Source: Terrilactibacillus laevilacticus (GTDB taxonomy: Bacteria; Bacillota; Bacilli; Bacillales; Sporolactobacillaceae). Taken from it: a DNA stretch of 64,000 nt. Below, in pieces: positions 44,425-53,636 of the stretch; within the stretch, counting starts at the first letter, position 1; each line of letters begins with the position of its first letter. The notes under the pieces were generated by a model that was not told the origin of the DNA, ran no database searches, and saw nothing but the letters and a program-made list of their open reading frames with translations. The stretch covers positions 310,001 to 374,000 of the forward strand of contig NZ_VDCY01000001.1 of assembly GCF_006517395.1 (NCBI RefSeq), read 5' to 3'. Made by a program: the position numbers and the translations under genes.

Positions 44425-44454
44425 AACCCCTCTGAGTGATTATTCAGAGGGGTT
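44425..44454 (+). terminator. Terminator after rbgA
   Basis: AACCCCTCTGA and TCAGAGGGGTT form an 11-bp stem with an eight-base loop; the tail ACTTGTTGTTTTATTTTT is only partly T-rich. Confidence 0.8.
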
Positions 44455-44648
44455 ACTTGTTGTTTTATTTTTGATAGAATAGAAACTGGCGAGATTCATA
44501 TTTTTAAGAAAAAGACTGGAATTTTAGTTGGATTAACCGATACATAAAATAAAACATCTATAATGGCCATTATTCTCGCGAGAAACGCCGTCATGCTCCT
44601 TCATTGTTGGAGTGATAACTAATGAGATATATGAAAGAGTGATTTAAT

Positions 44649-45413
44649 TTGCAGCAATTATCGATAAAAAAACTCGAAATGACATTATTTGATAAAGATC
44701 AGCTTTCAATAGAAGATCGAGATAGATTAGAGCAGGATCCTCGAAAAGGTGTCCAAAATCTATTAAAACGATGGGATAGAATACAAGAAAAAAAACGTCA
44801 CATGCGACTTAAATATGAAGAGATGCTTCAGTTTGAGAGAAAACAATATGAGCAAGGGATCAGATATATTTCCGGGATTGATGAGGCAGGACGTGGGCCA
44901 CTCGCGGGTCCTGTTGTCGCAGCGGCTGTCATATTGAAGCCTGACACTCAGTTATATGGAATAAATGATTCAAAACAACTGTCTAAGTCTAAACGTGACT
45001 ATTTTTTTCAATGGATAAAAGAAGAAGCTGTGAGTATTGGTGTTGGCATGGTTACTGCAAAGGAAATTGATCAAATAAATATTTATCAAGCAGCCAAGAA
45101 AGCCATGTCACAAGCAGTAGATAACCTGGATCTTGTTCCAGAGCATTTACTTATTGATGCAATGACCTTATCTACACCTATACCTCAGACCTCATTGATT
45201 AAAGGGGATGCTAGGAGTATCTCGATTGCAGCTGCATCGATTATCGCAAAAGTTACGCGGGATAAACTAATGGAAGAGATGGATGAAGTCTACCCAGGAT
45301 ATGGATTTTCACATCATGCGGGTTATGGGACGAAAGAGCATTTAGAAGCGATTAAACAACTTGGTCCCTGCCCACTGCATCGATTAACGTTTGCACCATT
45401 ACAATCAAAGTAA
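44649..45413 (+). CDS. rnhB: Ribonuclease HII
   Basis: Removes ribonucleotides and RNA primers from DNA hybrids. 254 residues, including the N-terminal helical extension typical of Bacillus RnhB, then GIDEAGRGPLAGPVVAAAV (catalytic Asp-Glu), the third acidic residue in LLIDAMTL and KGDARSISIAAASIIAKVTRD. TTG start after AAAGAGTG. Followed closely by ylqG. Confidence 0.94.
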   Translation: MQQLSIKKLEMTLFDKDQLSIEDRDRLEQDPRKGVQNLLKRWDRIQEKKRHMRLKYEEMLQFERKQYEQGIRYISGIDEAGRGPLAGPVVAAAVILKPDTQLYGINDSKQLSKSKRDYFFQWIKEEAVSIGVGMVTAKEIDQINIYQAAKKAMSQAVDNLDLVPEHLLIDAMTLSTPIPQTSLIKGDARSISIAAASIIAKVTRDKLMEEMDEVYPGYGFSHHAGYGTKEHLEAIKQLGPCPLHRLTFAPLQSK

Positions 45414-45424
45414 AGGGTGAGGGT

Positions 45425-46912
45425 ATGAATATACAACCATATGCGGTTAATCAAAGCCAAATCATTGGTACATATCAACCTGAGCAAATATTAAAAGGCA
45501 AAATTAGTGAAGTTCTTCCTGACCGAAGAGCCATCATTGACATTGGTGAAAAACGAATGGTTGCTAAAGTCGATACCGAGATTAAGATCGGAAATGAATA
45601 TCTATTCCAAGTGAAACAGAATAAAGATCCTCATATTTTACATGTTATAGGGGGATCAGCTTCACTTAATAATGAAAAATCCGATCAAAAAATGGTTTCT
45701 GATCTCCTTAGGGCCTTTCATCTCCGTAATAATCAAAAAATGAGACAAATTGTTCACTTCTTTCTTAATCAACAGGCTTTATCTAAATCGTTCCTTGAGA
45801 CAGTGTATTCTCTTCTCCCAAAAAAGTCGACGCTAAATGACCTAAAAACCATACAGTTTATGAATAATAGAAAAATTCCTCTTGAAGCGTCTTTTTTTCA
45901 AGCTCTTAAATATTCAGGATCAGAGCATTATGGAATAGAAACAGTTAAAAATATCATCGCCTTAATTGATCAAGAGACATCACAGTCAACGTCGATGGAA
46001 CATTTTAGAGGTGTTTTTAATACGCTTTTAGATTCGAATAAAAATAGGATATCAGACGATCAATTTTTTAAGGAGATAAAACAACCTGAACATCTGGAGA
46101 TAAAGCGATACTTATTACAATCTTTTTTTAAGAATAAGGGAAATCAGGATGTCATTTCTCACTTTCTTTCAAACTTAGGGAAAAAACCGACTATCTTAAT
46201 CGATCATCTATCCGACTTTATTAAAGAACAATTAAATACGGAAGAGATTAAGGAATTAAAACAATATATGCTCTCGAATGGTGGACTGAAGAATTATGAC
46301 ACTGTTAGCATTATCCAACAACTGAAATTACTTGGATTACATCATGAACATGATCTTTGTCAGAGTTTGTTATCAGAGGAGAAGATGATCTTAAATGATT
46401 CTTTAAAAGAAGGTGCTCTAAGATTAATCCAAGATCATGAGACTCCGAGTGTCATAAAACGGCAAGCTAACGAATTACTACAAAATATCACAGGACAACA
46501 AATCCAGTTGATCTCATCTGATCCAGCACTACTGCAATTTGTGACTCAGCTTCCATGGCCTAGTCATGGGCAAATTGAGACAATCAAAGTCTATTGGGAA
46601 GGGAAGAGGCAAGGGAAGGGATTAGATGCAGACGATTGCCGCATCATTCTTTCATTAAAATTAGAGACATTGAAAGAAACACTCGTCCATATTCGAATTC
46701 AGCATCGTTCATTGACTATTCAAGTACAAAATGACGACCCATTAATAAAGGGATATCTTAAACAATACGAGAGTGGACTAAAAGAACGACTTCAAAAATT
46801 AAATTATCAGCTCGTTTCACTTACAGCCATTGAACACATTGATTCTTATCTAAAAGAAAAGGTTGATCACCATCTCCCGCCATCTGATTATAAAATGGAT
46901 GTGAAAATATAA
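45425..46912 (+). CDS. ylqG: YlqG-like protein with a FliK C-terminal-like segment
   Basis: 495 residues, position and order (rnhB-ylqG-ylqH) as in B. subtilis. The N-terminus (ILKGKISEVLPDRRAIIDIG) looks like a small beta domain; the middle is helical with many Lys, Gln and Leu residues; the last 90 residues (LKETLVHIRIQHRSLTIQVQ, then GYLKQYESGLKERLQKLNY) follow the pattern of the flagellar hook-length control C-terminal domain. That resemblance is my reading and not confirmed. It ends two bases before ylqH, a FlhB-like gene, so the pair may interact. Function not established. Confidence 0.8.
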   Translation: MNIQPYAVNQSQIIGTYQPEQILKGKISEVLPDRRAIIDIGEKRMVAKVDTEIKIGNEYLFQVKQNKDPHILHVIGGSASLNNEKSDQKMVSDLLRAFHLRNNQKMRQIVHFFLNQQALSKSFLETVYSLLPKKSTLNDLKTIQFMNNRKIPLEASFFQALKYSGSEHYGIETVKNIIALIDQETSQSTSMEHFRGVFNTLLDSNKNRISDDQFFKEIKQPEHLEIKRYLLQSFFKNKGNQDVISHFLSNLGKKPTILIDHLSDFIKEQLNTEEIKELKQYMLSNGGLKNYDTVSIIQQLKLLGLHHEHDLCQSLLSEEKMILNDSLKEGALRLIQDHETPSVIKRQANELLQNITGQQIQLISSDPALLQFVTQLPWPSHGQIETIKVYWEGKRQGKGLDADDCRIILSLKLETLKETLVHIRIQHRSLTIQVQNDDPLIKGYLKQYESGLKERLQKLNYQLVSLTAIEHIDSYLKEKVDHHLPPSDYKMDVKI

Positions 46913-46914
46913 TT

Positions 46915-47205
46915 ATGGAAAATAGCCATCAAGAAAATTCTAAAAAAGCGATTGCACTTCGGTATCAGAAAGATCAAACAGATAGCCCCGTTGTGACGGC
47001 AAAAGGGACTGATCATGTAGCAGAACAAATTATTCGAGTAGCTAAGGAGCACGACATACCCATCCAAGAGGATGAAAATTTGGTAGCCTTATTATCAGAA
47101 CTTAACATGAATGACATGATACCGAAAGAGCTATATGAAGCTGTTTCAGAGATTTTCCGCATGATCTATCACCTTGACCAAGATATTAAATTAAAAAAGT
47201 CATAA
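46915..47205 (+). CDS. ylqH: FlhB C-terminal-like protein YlqH
   Basis: 96 residues matching the cytoplasmic domain of FlhB/YscU export switch proteins: KKAIALRYQKDQTDSPVVTA-KGTDHVAEQI, AKEHDIPIQEDENLVALL and IPKELYEAVSEIFRMIY. The membrane part is absent and so is the NPTH self-cleavage motif. Similar stand-alone FlhB-C proteins (FlhX in Helicobacter) exist. It follows ylqG after two bases. sucCD, next in B. subtilis, are missing; MITE L3 follows. Confidence 0.92.
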   Translation: MENSHQENSKKAIALRYQKDQTDSPVVTAKGTDHVAEQIIRVAKEHDIPIQEDENLVALLSELNMNDMIPKELYEAVSEIFRMIYHLDQDIKLKKS

Positions 47206-47259
47206 AATGATCACATTTATTTAAGGGAGATCATCACTTTGCGTCAAATGTTTATATAA

Positions 47260-47532
47260 GTGCGTGTTCAAAAAGGTGACAAATGAAAAGGGTTACTGGC
47301 TAAATACGCTGGCATCCTGCAAGAAACGCCAGTACTAGCCCGTCCTGGGCGTCGGAAGGCTAAGAGCGGGCAAGTTTTCTTAGAACCAGCATTCCTCGCG
47401 TTGTGGTAGCTTCAGGCGCCAGCGTGAGCGATTTTAGCCAGCGATCCTCTTGTATCCGCTACATGAGGACCGGAAAAACAAGAGGGCGCCGAGATTCGCA
47501 AGTTATCATTTGGTGACTCTTTGAACAACCTT
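47260..47532 (-). mobile_element. MITE copy L3 (long form, reverse)
   Basis: 273 bp, GTGCGTGTTCAAAAAGGTGA to TTTGAACAACCTT, flanked by perfect TATAA duplications (47255-47259, 47533-47537). The right end carries TTGGTG at 47510, and the duplicated target makes TATAAT at 47533 with 17 bases between: an outward promoter-like pair facing dprA. It lies where sucCD are found in B. subtilis. Confidence 0.93.
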
Positions 47533-47694
47533 TATAATAGAAGAAATTTTTCATTCTCGCTATGTAAACGATCAATACAAGTTTTTTTAATTAAAATGTC
47601 ACGAATGAGCCAAAAGTCAATAGCGCTGATTTTTAAGCTTTGGCATAACTTTTTTATTTTAAATCCAAAAGAAAGCATTAAGTATGAAAGGAAG

Positions 47695-48570
47695 ATGTCT
47701 TTGGATAAACGATCATGGTTGATTTATCTTCATCATTGCCATTCTGTTACCAACCTTATGCTACGTAAAATTCTATTCAATTGGGATAATCTAGGCCCTA
47801 TCATTACTTGGTCTGATCACGAAATCAAGACAATATTAAGGTTAAGTCAACAACGTTTTGCTCAATTTAAAACCGAACTTGAAAGACCATCAATAAATGA
47901 TATGGAGAAGGAATACCAAAACAACCAAATTCAAATCGTGACGATTCTCGATGATGATTACCCATTCTTGTTAAAAAAAATATTTGATCCTCCCATCATC
48001 TTATATGTCAAAGGTTCTCGCTCTTTGTTAAATGATCATAAATTGTTAAGTGTTGTAGGTACAAGACACCCAAGTAGTTATGCAAAAAAATGTATGGAAA
48101 AAGTTTTACTGCCTTTAGTTAAAGAAAAATGGACGATTGTTAGTGGACTAGCCATCGGAGTTGATACACTTGCTCACCATATTGGACTGAAATCCAAAAC
48201 AATAGCTGTACTCGGATCCGGTCTATATCATCCATACCCCTCTCAAAATCACTCTTTATTTGAAGAAATAGCGAGAAAACATGTCGTAATCAGTGAATAT
48301 CCTCCCTCTAGGTACCCAAGAAAATGGCAATTTCCAGAAAGAAACCGAATCATTAGCGGGCTTTCAAAAGCGACGATCATTGTCGAAGCAAAAGAGAGAA
48401 GTGGTTCTTTAATAACGGCAGATCAAGCGTTAGAACAAGGACGTGAGGTTTTAGCCATTCCAGGCTCAATATTAGAACCGAACGCAAGAGGAACGAATAA
48501 ATTAATTCAACAGGGGGCTAAACTAGTGATGGATAGTGATGATATTCTATCTGAAATCGCAATTGACTAA
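47695..48570 (+). CDS. dprA: DNA processing protein DprA (Smf)
   Basis: Binds incoming single-stranded DNA and loads RecA during transformation. About 291 residues from ATG 47695 (AAAGGAAG just upstream, spacing rather short); the frame stays open upstream to 47521 inside MITE L3, but that part is not conserved. The Rossmann-like core has VVGTRHPSSYAKK, IVSGLAIGVDTLAHH, GSGLYHPYPSQN, FPERNRIISGLS and ERSGSLITADQALEQGREV. Confidence 0.92.
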   Translation: MSLDKRSWLIYLHHCHSVTNLMLRKILFNWDNLGPIITWSDHEIKTILRLSQQRFAQFKTELERPSINDMEKEYQNNQIQIVTILDDDYPFLLKKIFDPPIILYVKGSRSLLNDHKLLSVVGTRHPSSYAKKCMEKVLLPLVKEKWTIVSGLAIGVDTLAHHIGLKSKTIAVLGSGLYHPYPSQNHSLFEEIARKHVVISEYPPSRYPRKWQFPERNRIISGLSKATIIVEAKERSGSLITADQALEQGREVLAIPGSILEPNARGTNKLIQQGAKLVMDSDDILSEIAID

Positions 48571-48609
48571 ATTAGAATAGAACAATGTTTTATATTTAGC
48601 CAAGAAAGT

Positions 48610-48717
48610 TTTATCCCACCTTAACGGGCAGTAAAGATCCCCACCTCGAGATTCCGAGTATTCAAAGAAGATAGGAGATGATCAACTGCCCGTAAAGGTT
48701 CGATTGGTTCAGGCTTA
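48610..48717 (-). repeat. Structured repeat element R2 (partial relative of R1, minus strand)
   Basis: Read on the minus strand, AAGCCTGAACCAATCG...CCTTTACGGGCAGTTGATC leads to a loop with CTTTGAATACTC and returns as GATCTTTACTGCCCGTTAAGG, then GGTGGGATAAAA. It matches the 3' half of R1 at 12779-12885. GGGCAGT/ACTGCCC and GATC/GATC pair perfectly here, better than in R1. The 5' hairpin of R1 is absent. It lies 40 bases after dprA. Confidence 0.75.
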
Positions 48718-48893
48718 CCATTAATTTTTTGATTTTTTTCATTTCTTATGCTATGATTACTGACTGCTAGGATCACCATAATTAAGATAAAATTGGGTTG
48801 GCTTTTTCTATCCGTTCATCATTAAATCCAATCGGATAAAAAGCAACTTAAAAACGACATTTTTTTCCTTAATAAAGGAATATATTGATTAAA

Positions 48894-49046
48894 GTGCGTT
48901 TTCAATAAGGCGACAAATTAGAAGCAAGAAGATCAAGGCGGCGCTGTTTTGAGGACCGGAATGTAGGTTTTACTACATGAGGACCGGAAAAACAAACGGG
49001 CGCCGAGATTCGTAGCTTATCATTTGGTGACTTTTTGAACATCCTC
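48894..49046 (-). mobile_element. MITE copy S5 (mid class, reverse)
   Basis: 153 bp, GTGCGTTTTCAATAAGGCGA to TTTTTGAACATCCTC, flanked by perfect TTAAA duplications (48889-48893, 49047-49051). It sits in the 575-bp gene-free stretch between dprA and topA, which otherwise holds R2 and the topA promoter. Confidence 0.93.
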
Positions 49047-49077
49047 TTAAAGAATGAATATTTTTAACGCATCATGT

Positions 49078-49106
49078 TTGACAAATAATCATACAGTCAT
49101 TAAGAT
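49078..49106 (+). promoter_or_regulatory. Promoter of topA-trmFO
   Basis: Perfect TTGACA (49078), 17-base spacer, TAAGAT (49101), 39 bases upstream of topA and 31 bases downstream of MITE S5. Confidence 0.65.
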
Positions 49107-49145
49107 TAGTGAGGATTTATTAATTAGAGAAAGGGGGAGAATTTT

Positions 49146-51224
49146 TTGGTAGATTATCTTGTCATCGTTGAATCTCCCGCTAAAGCGAAAACGATAGAAA
49201 GATATCTTGGCTCAAAATACCATGTTAAGGCCTCCATGGGACATGTCCGGGATTTGCCCAAAAGCCAAATGGGTGTTGATGTAGAGGATCATTTTAAACC
49301 TAAATACATTACGATTCGTGGTAAAGGTCCTGTATTAAAAGATTTAAAAACGGCAGCCAAAAAAGCTAAGAAAGTTTATCTCGCAGCTGACCCTGACCGC
49401 GAAGGGGAAGCGATTGCATGGCATTTGGCTCACAGCTTAGATATTGATGAAAAATCGAAGTGCCGAGTTGTTTTTAATGAAATTACTAAACAAGCGATAA
49501 AAGATGCTTTTAAAGAACCAAGAAAAATAAATATGGATTTGGTTAATGCCCAACAAGCTAGACGAGTGTTAGATCGCTTGGTGGGTTATAACATTAGTCC
49601 TTTGTTATGGAAAAAAGTTAAAAAAGGTTTAAGTGCAGGTCGGGTACAATCCGTAGCCCTTCGGATGATCATCGAAAGAGAAAATGAAATTAAAGCTTTT
49701 GAACCTGAAGAGTATTGGTCAATTAAAGGTCTATTTAAAACCGGAGATGAATCATTTGAAGCTTCTTTCTATGGTTTAAACCAAAAAAAGACCGATCTCA
49801 AAACAAAAGATGATGTGGACAGTATATTATCTAAAATAAAATCAGATGAGTTTGAAGTCAAAAATGTACAGAAAAAAGAAAGACTCAGAAATCCTGTTTT
49901 ACCTTTCATTACATCTTCTCTTCAACAAGAAGCTGCTCGTAAATTAAATTTTAGAGCTAAAAAAACGATGATGATTGCACAGCAATTATACGAGGGTATA
50001 GAAATTGGGAAACAAGTAACTGGTTTAATTACTTATATGAGAACAGACTCCACTCGTATATCAGATGTTGCCAAAGCAGAAGCAAAACAATTCATAAGTG
50101 AACATTATGGAGAATCATACTTAGGTAAAGAAAATGGCAAAAAGAAAAAAACATCAGAAAAAACTCAGGATGCTCACGAAGGGATTAGACCGACTTCTGT
50201 TAATCAACAACCTAAAGCCATTAAAGAATATTTAAGCCGTGATCAATTTAAATTATATAAGTTAATTTGGGAGAGATTTATTGCAAGTCAAATGGCACCG
50301 GCTGTTATGGATACAGTTAGAGCAGATCTTGTCCATGCGGATTGCACTTTTCGTGCGACAGGATCGAAGATTAAATTTCCTGGTTTTATGAAAATTTATA
50401 TAGAGGGAAATGATGATAGTTCAAAAAATGACGATGATCGTTTTTTGCCTGAACTAACAGATGGCATGATGGTTAAGAAAGAAAAAGTCGATCCAAAACA
50501 GCATTTTACCCAACCACCACCACGTTACACTGAAGCAAGGCTTGTTCGTACAATGGAGGAAATCGGGATCGGACGACCGTCAACTTATGCACCCACCATT
50601 GACACGATACAACGGCGTGGTTACGTAACATTAGATGATCGAAAATTTGTTCCTACAGAATTGGGCGAAGTCGTTCTAGAACTTATTGTTGAATTTTTTC
50701 CGGAAATTATTGATGTTGATTTCACGGTCAAGATGGAAGATAATCTTGACGCTGTCGAAGGTGGAGACATCAATTGGATCGATGTTATTTCTGACTTCTA
50801 CAAAGACTTTGAATCTCGATTAGAGGTCGCTGAAAAAGAAATGAGAGAAGTCGAAATAAAAGATGAACCAGCTGGAATCCAATGTGAAAATTGTGGCCAT
50901 GAAATGGTTTATAAGATGGGTCGATATGGGAAGTTTTTAGCATGTTCTAATTTTCCAGATTGCCGGAACACAAAACCTATTTTGAAGAAAATGGGAGTTG
51001 AATGTCCAAAATGTCATGAAGGTGAAATTGTTGAACGTAGAAGTAAAAAACGACGAATCTTTTATGGCTGTGATCATTATCCAGAATGTGATTTTGTTTC
51101 TTGGGATAAGCCCATTCAAAGGTCCTGTCCAAAATGTGGAGAATTTCTCGTTGAGAAAAAACTTAAAAAGGGAAAAGTTGTTCAATGTTCACATTGTGAC
51201 TATAAAGAAGATCAAACGAATTAG
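49146..51224 (+). CDS. topA: DNA topoisomerase I
   Basis: Relaxes negative supercoils. 692 residues: Toprim domain ([31 protein letters not shown]), catalytic Tyr in [14 protein letters not shown] near residue 298, [16 protein letters not shown] and GRPSTYAPT, and three C-terminal four-cysteine zinc modules (CENCGHEM...CSNFPDC, CPKCHEG...CDHYPEC, CPKCGEF...CSHC). TTG start after AAAGGGGGAG. Confidence 0.96.
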   Translation: MVDYLVIVESPAKAKTIERYLGSKYHVKASMGHVRDLPKSQMGVDVEDHFKPKYITIRGKGPVLKDLKTAAKKAKKVYLAADPDREGEAIAWHLAHSLDIDEKSKCRVVFNEITKQAIKDAFKEPRKINMDLVNAQQARRVLDRLVGYNISPLLWKKVKKGLSAGRVQSVALRMIIERENEIKAFEPEEYWSIKGLFKTGDESFEASFYGLNQKKTDLKTKDDVDSILSKIKSDEFEVKNVQKKERLRNPVLPFITSSLQQEAARKLNFRAKKTMMIAQQLYEGIEIGKQVTGLITYMRTDSTRISDVAKAEAKQFISEHYGESYLGKENGKKKKTSEKTQDAHEGIRPTSVNQQPKAIKEYLSRDQFKLYKLIWERFIASQMAPAVMDTVRADLVHADCTFRATGSKIKFPGFMKIYIEGNDDSSKNDDDRFLPELTDGMMVKKEKVDPKQHFTQPPPRYTEARLVRTMEEIGIGRPSTYAPTIDTIQRRGYVTLDDRKFVPTELGEVVLELIVEFFPEIIDVDFTVKMEDNLDAVEGGDINWIDVISDFYKDFESRLEVAEKEMREVEIKDEPAGIQCENCGHEMVYKMGRYGKFLACSNFPDCRNTKPILKKMGVECPKCHEGEIVERRSKKRRIFYGCDHYPECDFVSWDKPIQRSCPKCGEFLVEKKLKKGKVVQCSHCDYKEDQTN

Positions 51225-51241
51225 AAATAAAGGAGAAAACA

Positions 51242-52549
51242 ATGTCTGTACAAGCTGTTCATGTTATTGGCGCGGGACTTGCAGGAAGCGAAGCGGCTTT
51301 TCAACTTGCAAAGCGTGGGGTACCTGTTAAACTTTACGAAATGCGTCCCGTAAAACAAACCCCTGCACATCATACTGACAAATTTGCAGAGTTGGTCTGT
51401 ACCAATTCTCTCAGGTCAAATGATTTAACAAATGCTGTCGGCGTATTAAAAGAGGAAATGCGCCGCTTGGATTCGCTTATTTTATCCGCAGCAGATGCTT
51501 GCAGCGTGCCTGCTGGGGGTGCTCTTGCCGTCGATCGTCATGAGTTTAGCGATCGAGTGACGCAAGCGATTAAAAATCATCCATTAATAGAAATTGTTAA
51601 TGCAGAGGTCACAAGTATACCTGATGGACCAACGATCGTAGCAACCGGACCATTAACTTCAAAAGAATTAAGTGATGCTTTATCAGATCTAACGGGAGAA
51701 GATTATTTCTACTTTTTTGATGCTGCAGCTCCCATTATTGAAATCGATAGTATTAACCGAGATATTGTTTATCTTAAATCTCGATATGATAAAGGAGAGG
51801 CGGCTTATTTAAATTGTCCCATGACAGAGGAGCAATTTGACCGCTTTTATGAAACGTTAATCCAAGCAGAAACGGTACCACTCAAGAGTTTTGAAAAAGA
51901 AATTTTCTTTGAAGGATGTATGCCAATCGAAGTAATGGCTAAACGCGGGAAAAAAACGATGTTATTCGGTCCAATGAAACCTGTAGGCCTTGAAGATCCA
52001 AAGACAGGTAAGCGTCCATTTGCGGTTGTTCAATTAAGGCAAGATAACGCTTCGGGAACCTTATACAATATTGTAGGTTTCCAAACGCATCTAAAGTGGG
52101 GCGCACAAAAAGAAGTTATTCGTCTTATTCCTGGATTAGAAGATGCCAATATAGTAAGATATGGCGTTATGCATAGAAATACGTTTATTAATTCTCCTAA
52201 ATTGTTAAAACCAACTTATCAATACAGAGAGAGGGAAAATCTATTTTTTGCTGGACAAATGACTGGAGTAGAGGGATATGTAGAATCAGCAGCATCTGGC
52301 CTTGTTGCTGGCATAAATGCTGCAAGAATTGCTCTAGGAAAAGATCCAGTGACTTTCCCAGAGGAAACGGCCATTGGTAGTATGGCTCACTATATAACAA
52401 CGGCAAATGCAAAGAACTTTCAACCAATGAATGCCAACTTTGGATTATTTCCGGTGTTACCTGAAAAAATCCGAAATAAAAGAGAAAGAAATGCTCAGCA
52501 CGCAAAAAGGGCACTTGATACAATTCAGAATTTTGTTACAAAAATGTAA
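51242..52549 (+). CDS. trmFO: tRNA U54 C5-methyltransferase TrmFO
   Basis: Folate- and FAD-dependent enzyme that makes ribothymidine 54 in tRNA. 435 residues with N-terminal FAD motif [63 protein letters not shown] and C-terminal [26 protein letters not shown] precedes the ATG. xerC, usually next, is missing. Confidence 0.96.
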   Translation: MSVQAVHVIGAGLAGSEAAFQLAKRGVPVKLYEMRPVKQTPAHHTDKFAELVCTNSLRSNDLTNAVGVLKEEMRRLDSLILSAADACSVPAGGALAVDRHEFSDRVTQAIKNHPLIEIVNAEVTSIPDGPTIVATGPLTSKELSDALSDLTGEDYFYFFDAAAPIIEIDSINRDIVYLKSRYDKGEAAYLNCPMTEEQFDRFYETLIQAETVPLKSFEKEIFFEGCMPIEVMAKRGKKTMLFGPMKPVGLEDPKTGKRPFAVVQLRQDNASGTLYNIVGFQTHLKWGAQKEVIRLIPGLEDANIVRYGVMHRNTFINSPKLLKPTYQYRERENLFFAGQMTGVEGYVESAASGLVAGINAARIALGKDPVTFPEETAIGSMAHYITTANAKNFQPMNANFGLFPVLPEKIRNKRERNAQHAKRALDTIQNFVTKM

Positions 52550-53077
52550 ACAGAGTTGCTAACTTGTTATTGTTGTGATAATATTTAGGATATTCAAAAC
52601 ATAAACACATTTTATTGATCTATGAGTGAGAAACGGATAAAGCGAAAATAGCGATAAAGAGTGGCAAGCAAAAGCAGTCAGGTTAGAACATTGGTGAAAC
52701 AAGATCTACTTTTGTTCATTGATGATTCTTACGTTTGTGCTGCTTTTATATATCTATGTCTCTTAAATTAAATTTTATCTGATAAAGGATATGTTTGAAT
52801 GCGTTTTCCATTAAAACACCGTATTTTATGTTTTGAAATTTTTTTGGCCAATATAACATGGTCCGACAGAGCCTGTCTTCGACTTGTTTTCTTTCGCTTT
52901 AGGAGAGTCAAAGTAATAGATCGCATAATGACGAATAAAAAGAATATTTTTAACCATACGTATCTTTGGCCCGAGAATTAGTTAATTTATATTTTAGCTA
53001 AGGCATTGACCATTGATGTGTTTGGATGTTTAATGACACGGTTATGATTGATCTTAAGTGGTAAGGAGGATGGAGAC
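52550..53077. other. Gene-free stretch at the position of xerC
   Basis: 528 bases between trmFO and hslV where xerC lies in B. subtilis. No XerC-like coding remnant is seen. A candidate extended -10 promoter (TTGCTA, 17 bases, TAATAT preceded by TGA) lies at 52555-52583. A 60-codon open frame at 52799-52981 gives a basic peptide with no recognised similarity and only a weak ribosome binding site; I do not call it a gene. A small palindrome GACAG-AGC-CTGTC lies near 52865. Confidence 0.5.
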
Positions 53078-53620
53078 TTGGAAACATTTCATGCAACGAC
53101 AATCTTTGCGATTCAGTATAAAGGCACAAGTGCAATGGCAGGTGATGGACAGGTTACTCTTGGTCAATCTGTTATTATGAAACATTCTGCAAAAAAAGTG
53201 CGTAAACTATACAACGGGCGAGTTATTGCAGGATTTGCTGGATCTGTAGCTGATGCCTTTACTTTATATGAGAAGTTTGAAGGCCGACTAGAAGAATACA
53301 ATGGGAACTTACAAAGAGCAGCCGTAGAGTTAGCCAAGGAATGGCGAAACGATAAGATGTTACGACAGCTTGAGGCCATGTTAATTGTTATGGATAAGAA
53401 GGATTTGTTACTCATTTCAGGTACAGGGGAAGTCATTGAACCTGATGATGGAATACTCGCCATTGGTTCAGGTGGTAACTATGCCCTTGCTGCAGGAAGA
53501 GCGCTTAAGAGTTATGGTGGAGAGGATTTGACAGCGAGCGAGATTGCTAAAGAAGCCTTGCGCATAGCAGGCGAAATCTGTGTGTTTACAAATGATCATA
53601 TTATTGTCGAAGAGTTATAA
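53078..53620 (+). CDS. hslV: ATP-dependent protease peptidase subunit HslV (ClpQ/CodW)
   Basis: Proteasome-like peptidase that stacks with HslU. 180 residues from TTG 53078, eight bases after AAGGAGGA; product [16 protein letters not shown]... with [24 protein letters not shown] and [15 protein letters not shown]. subtilis ClpQ is reported to use a processed N-terminal Ser after Met1; here residue 2 is Glu, and the nearest candidates are Thr3 or Thr7, the latter aligned with Thr2 of E. coli HslV. An upstream in-frame TTG at 53048 is rejected. Confidence 0.95.
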   Translation: METFHATTIFAIQYKGTSAMAGDGQVTLGQSVIMKHSAKKVRKLYNGRVIAGFAGSVADAFTLYEKFEGRLEEYNGNLQRAAVELAKEWRNDKMLRQLEAMLIVMDKKDLLLISGTGEVIEPDDGILAIGSGGNYALAAGRALKSYGGEDLTASEIAKEALRIAGEICVFTNDHIIVEEL

Positions 53621-53636
53621 ATAAGGAGGATTTCCG

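Noticed and set aside
47521-47694. Extra 58 codons at the N-terminus of dprA
   Set aside because: This upstream part starts within MITE L3, is not conserved in DprA, and a downstream ATG with AAAGGAAG gives the normal length.
52799-52981. 60-codon frame in the trmFO-hslV gap
   Set aside because: Basic composition, weak ribosome binding site, no recognisable family; described only as part of the gene-free interval.
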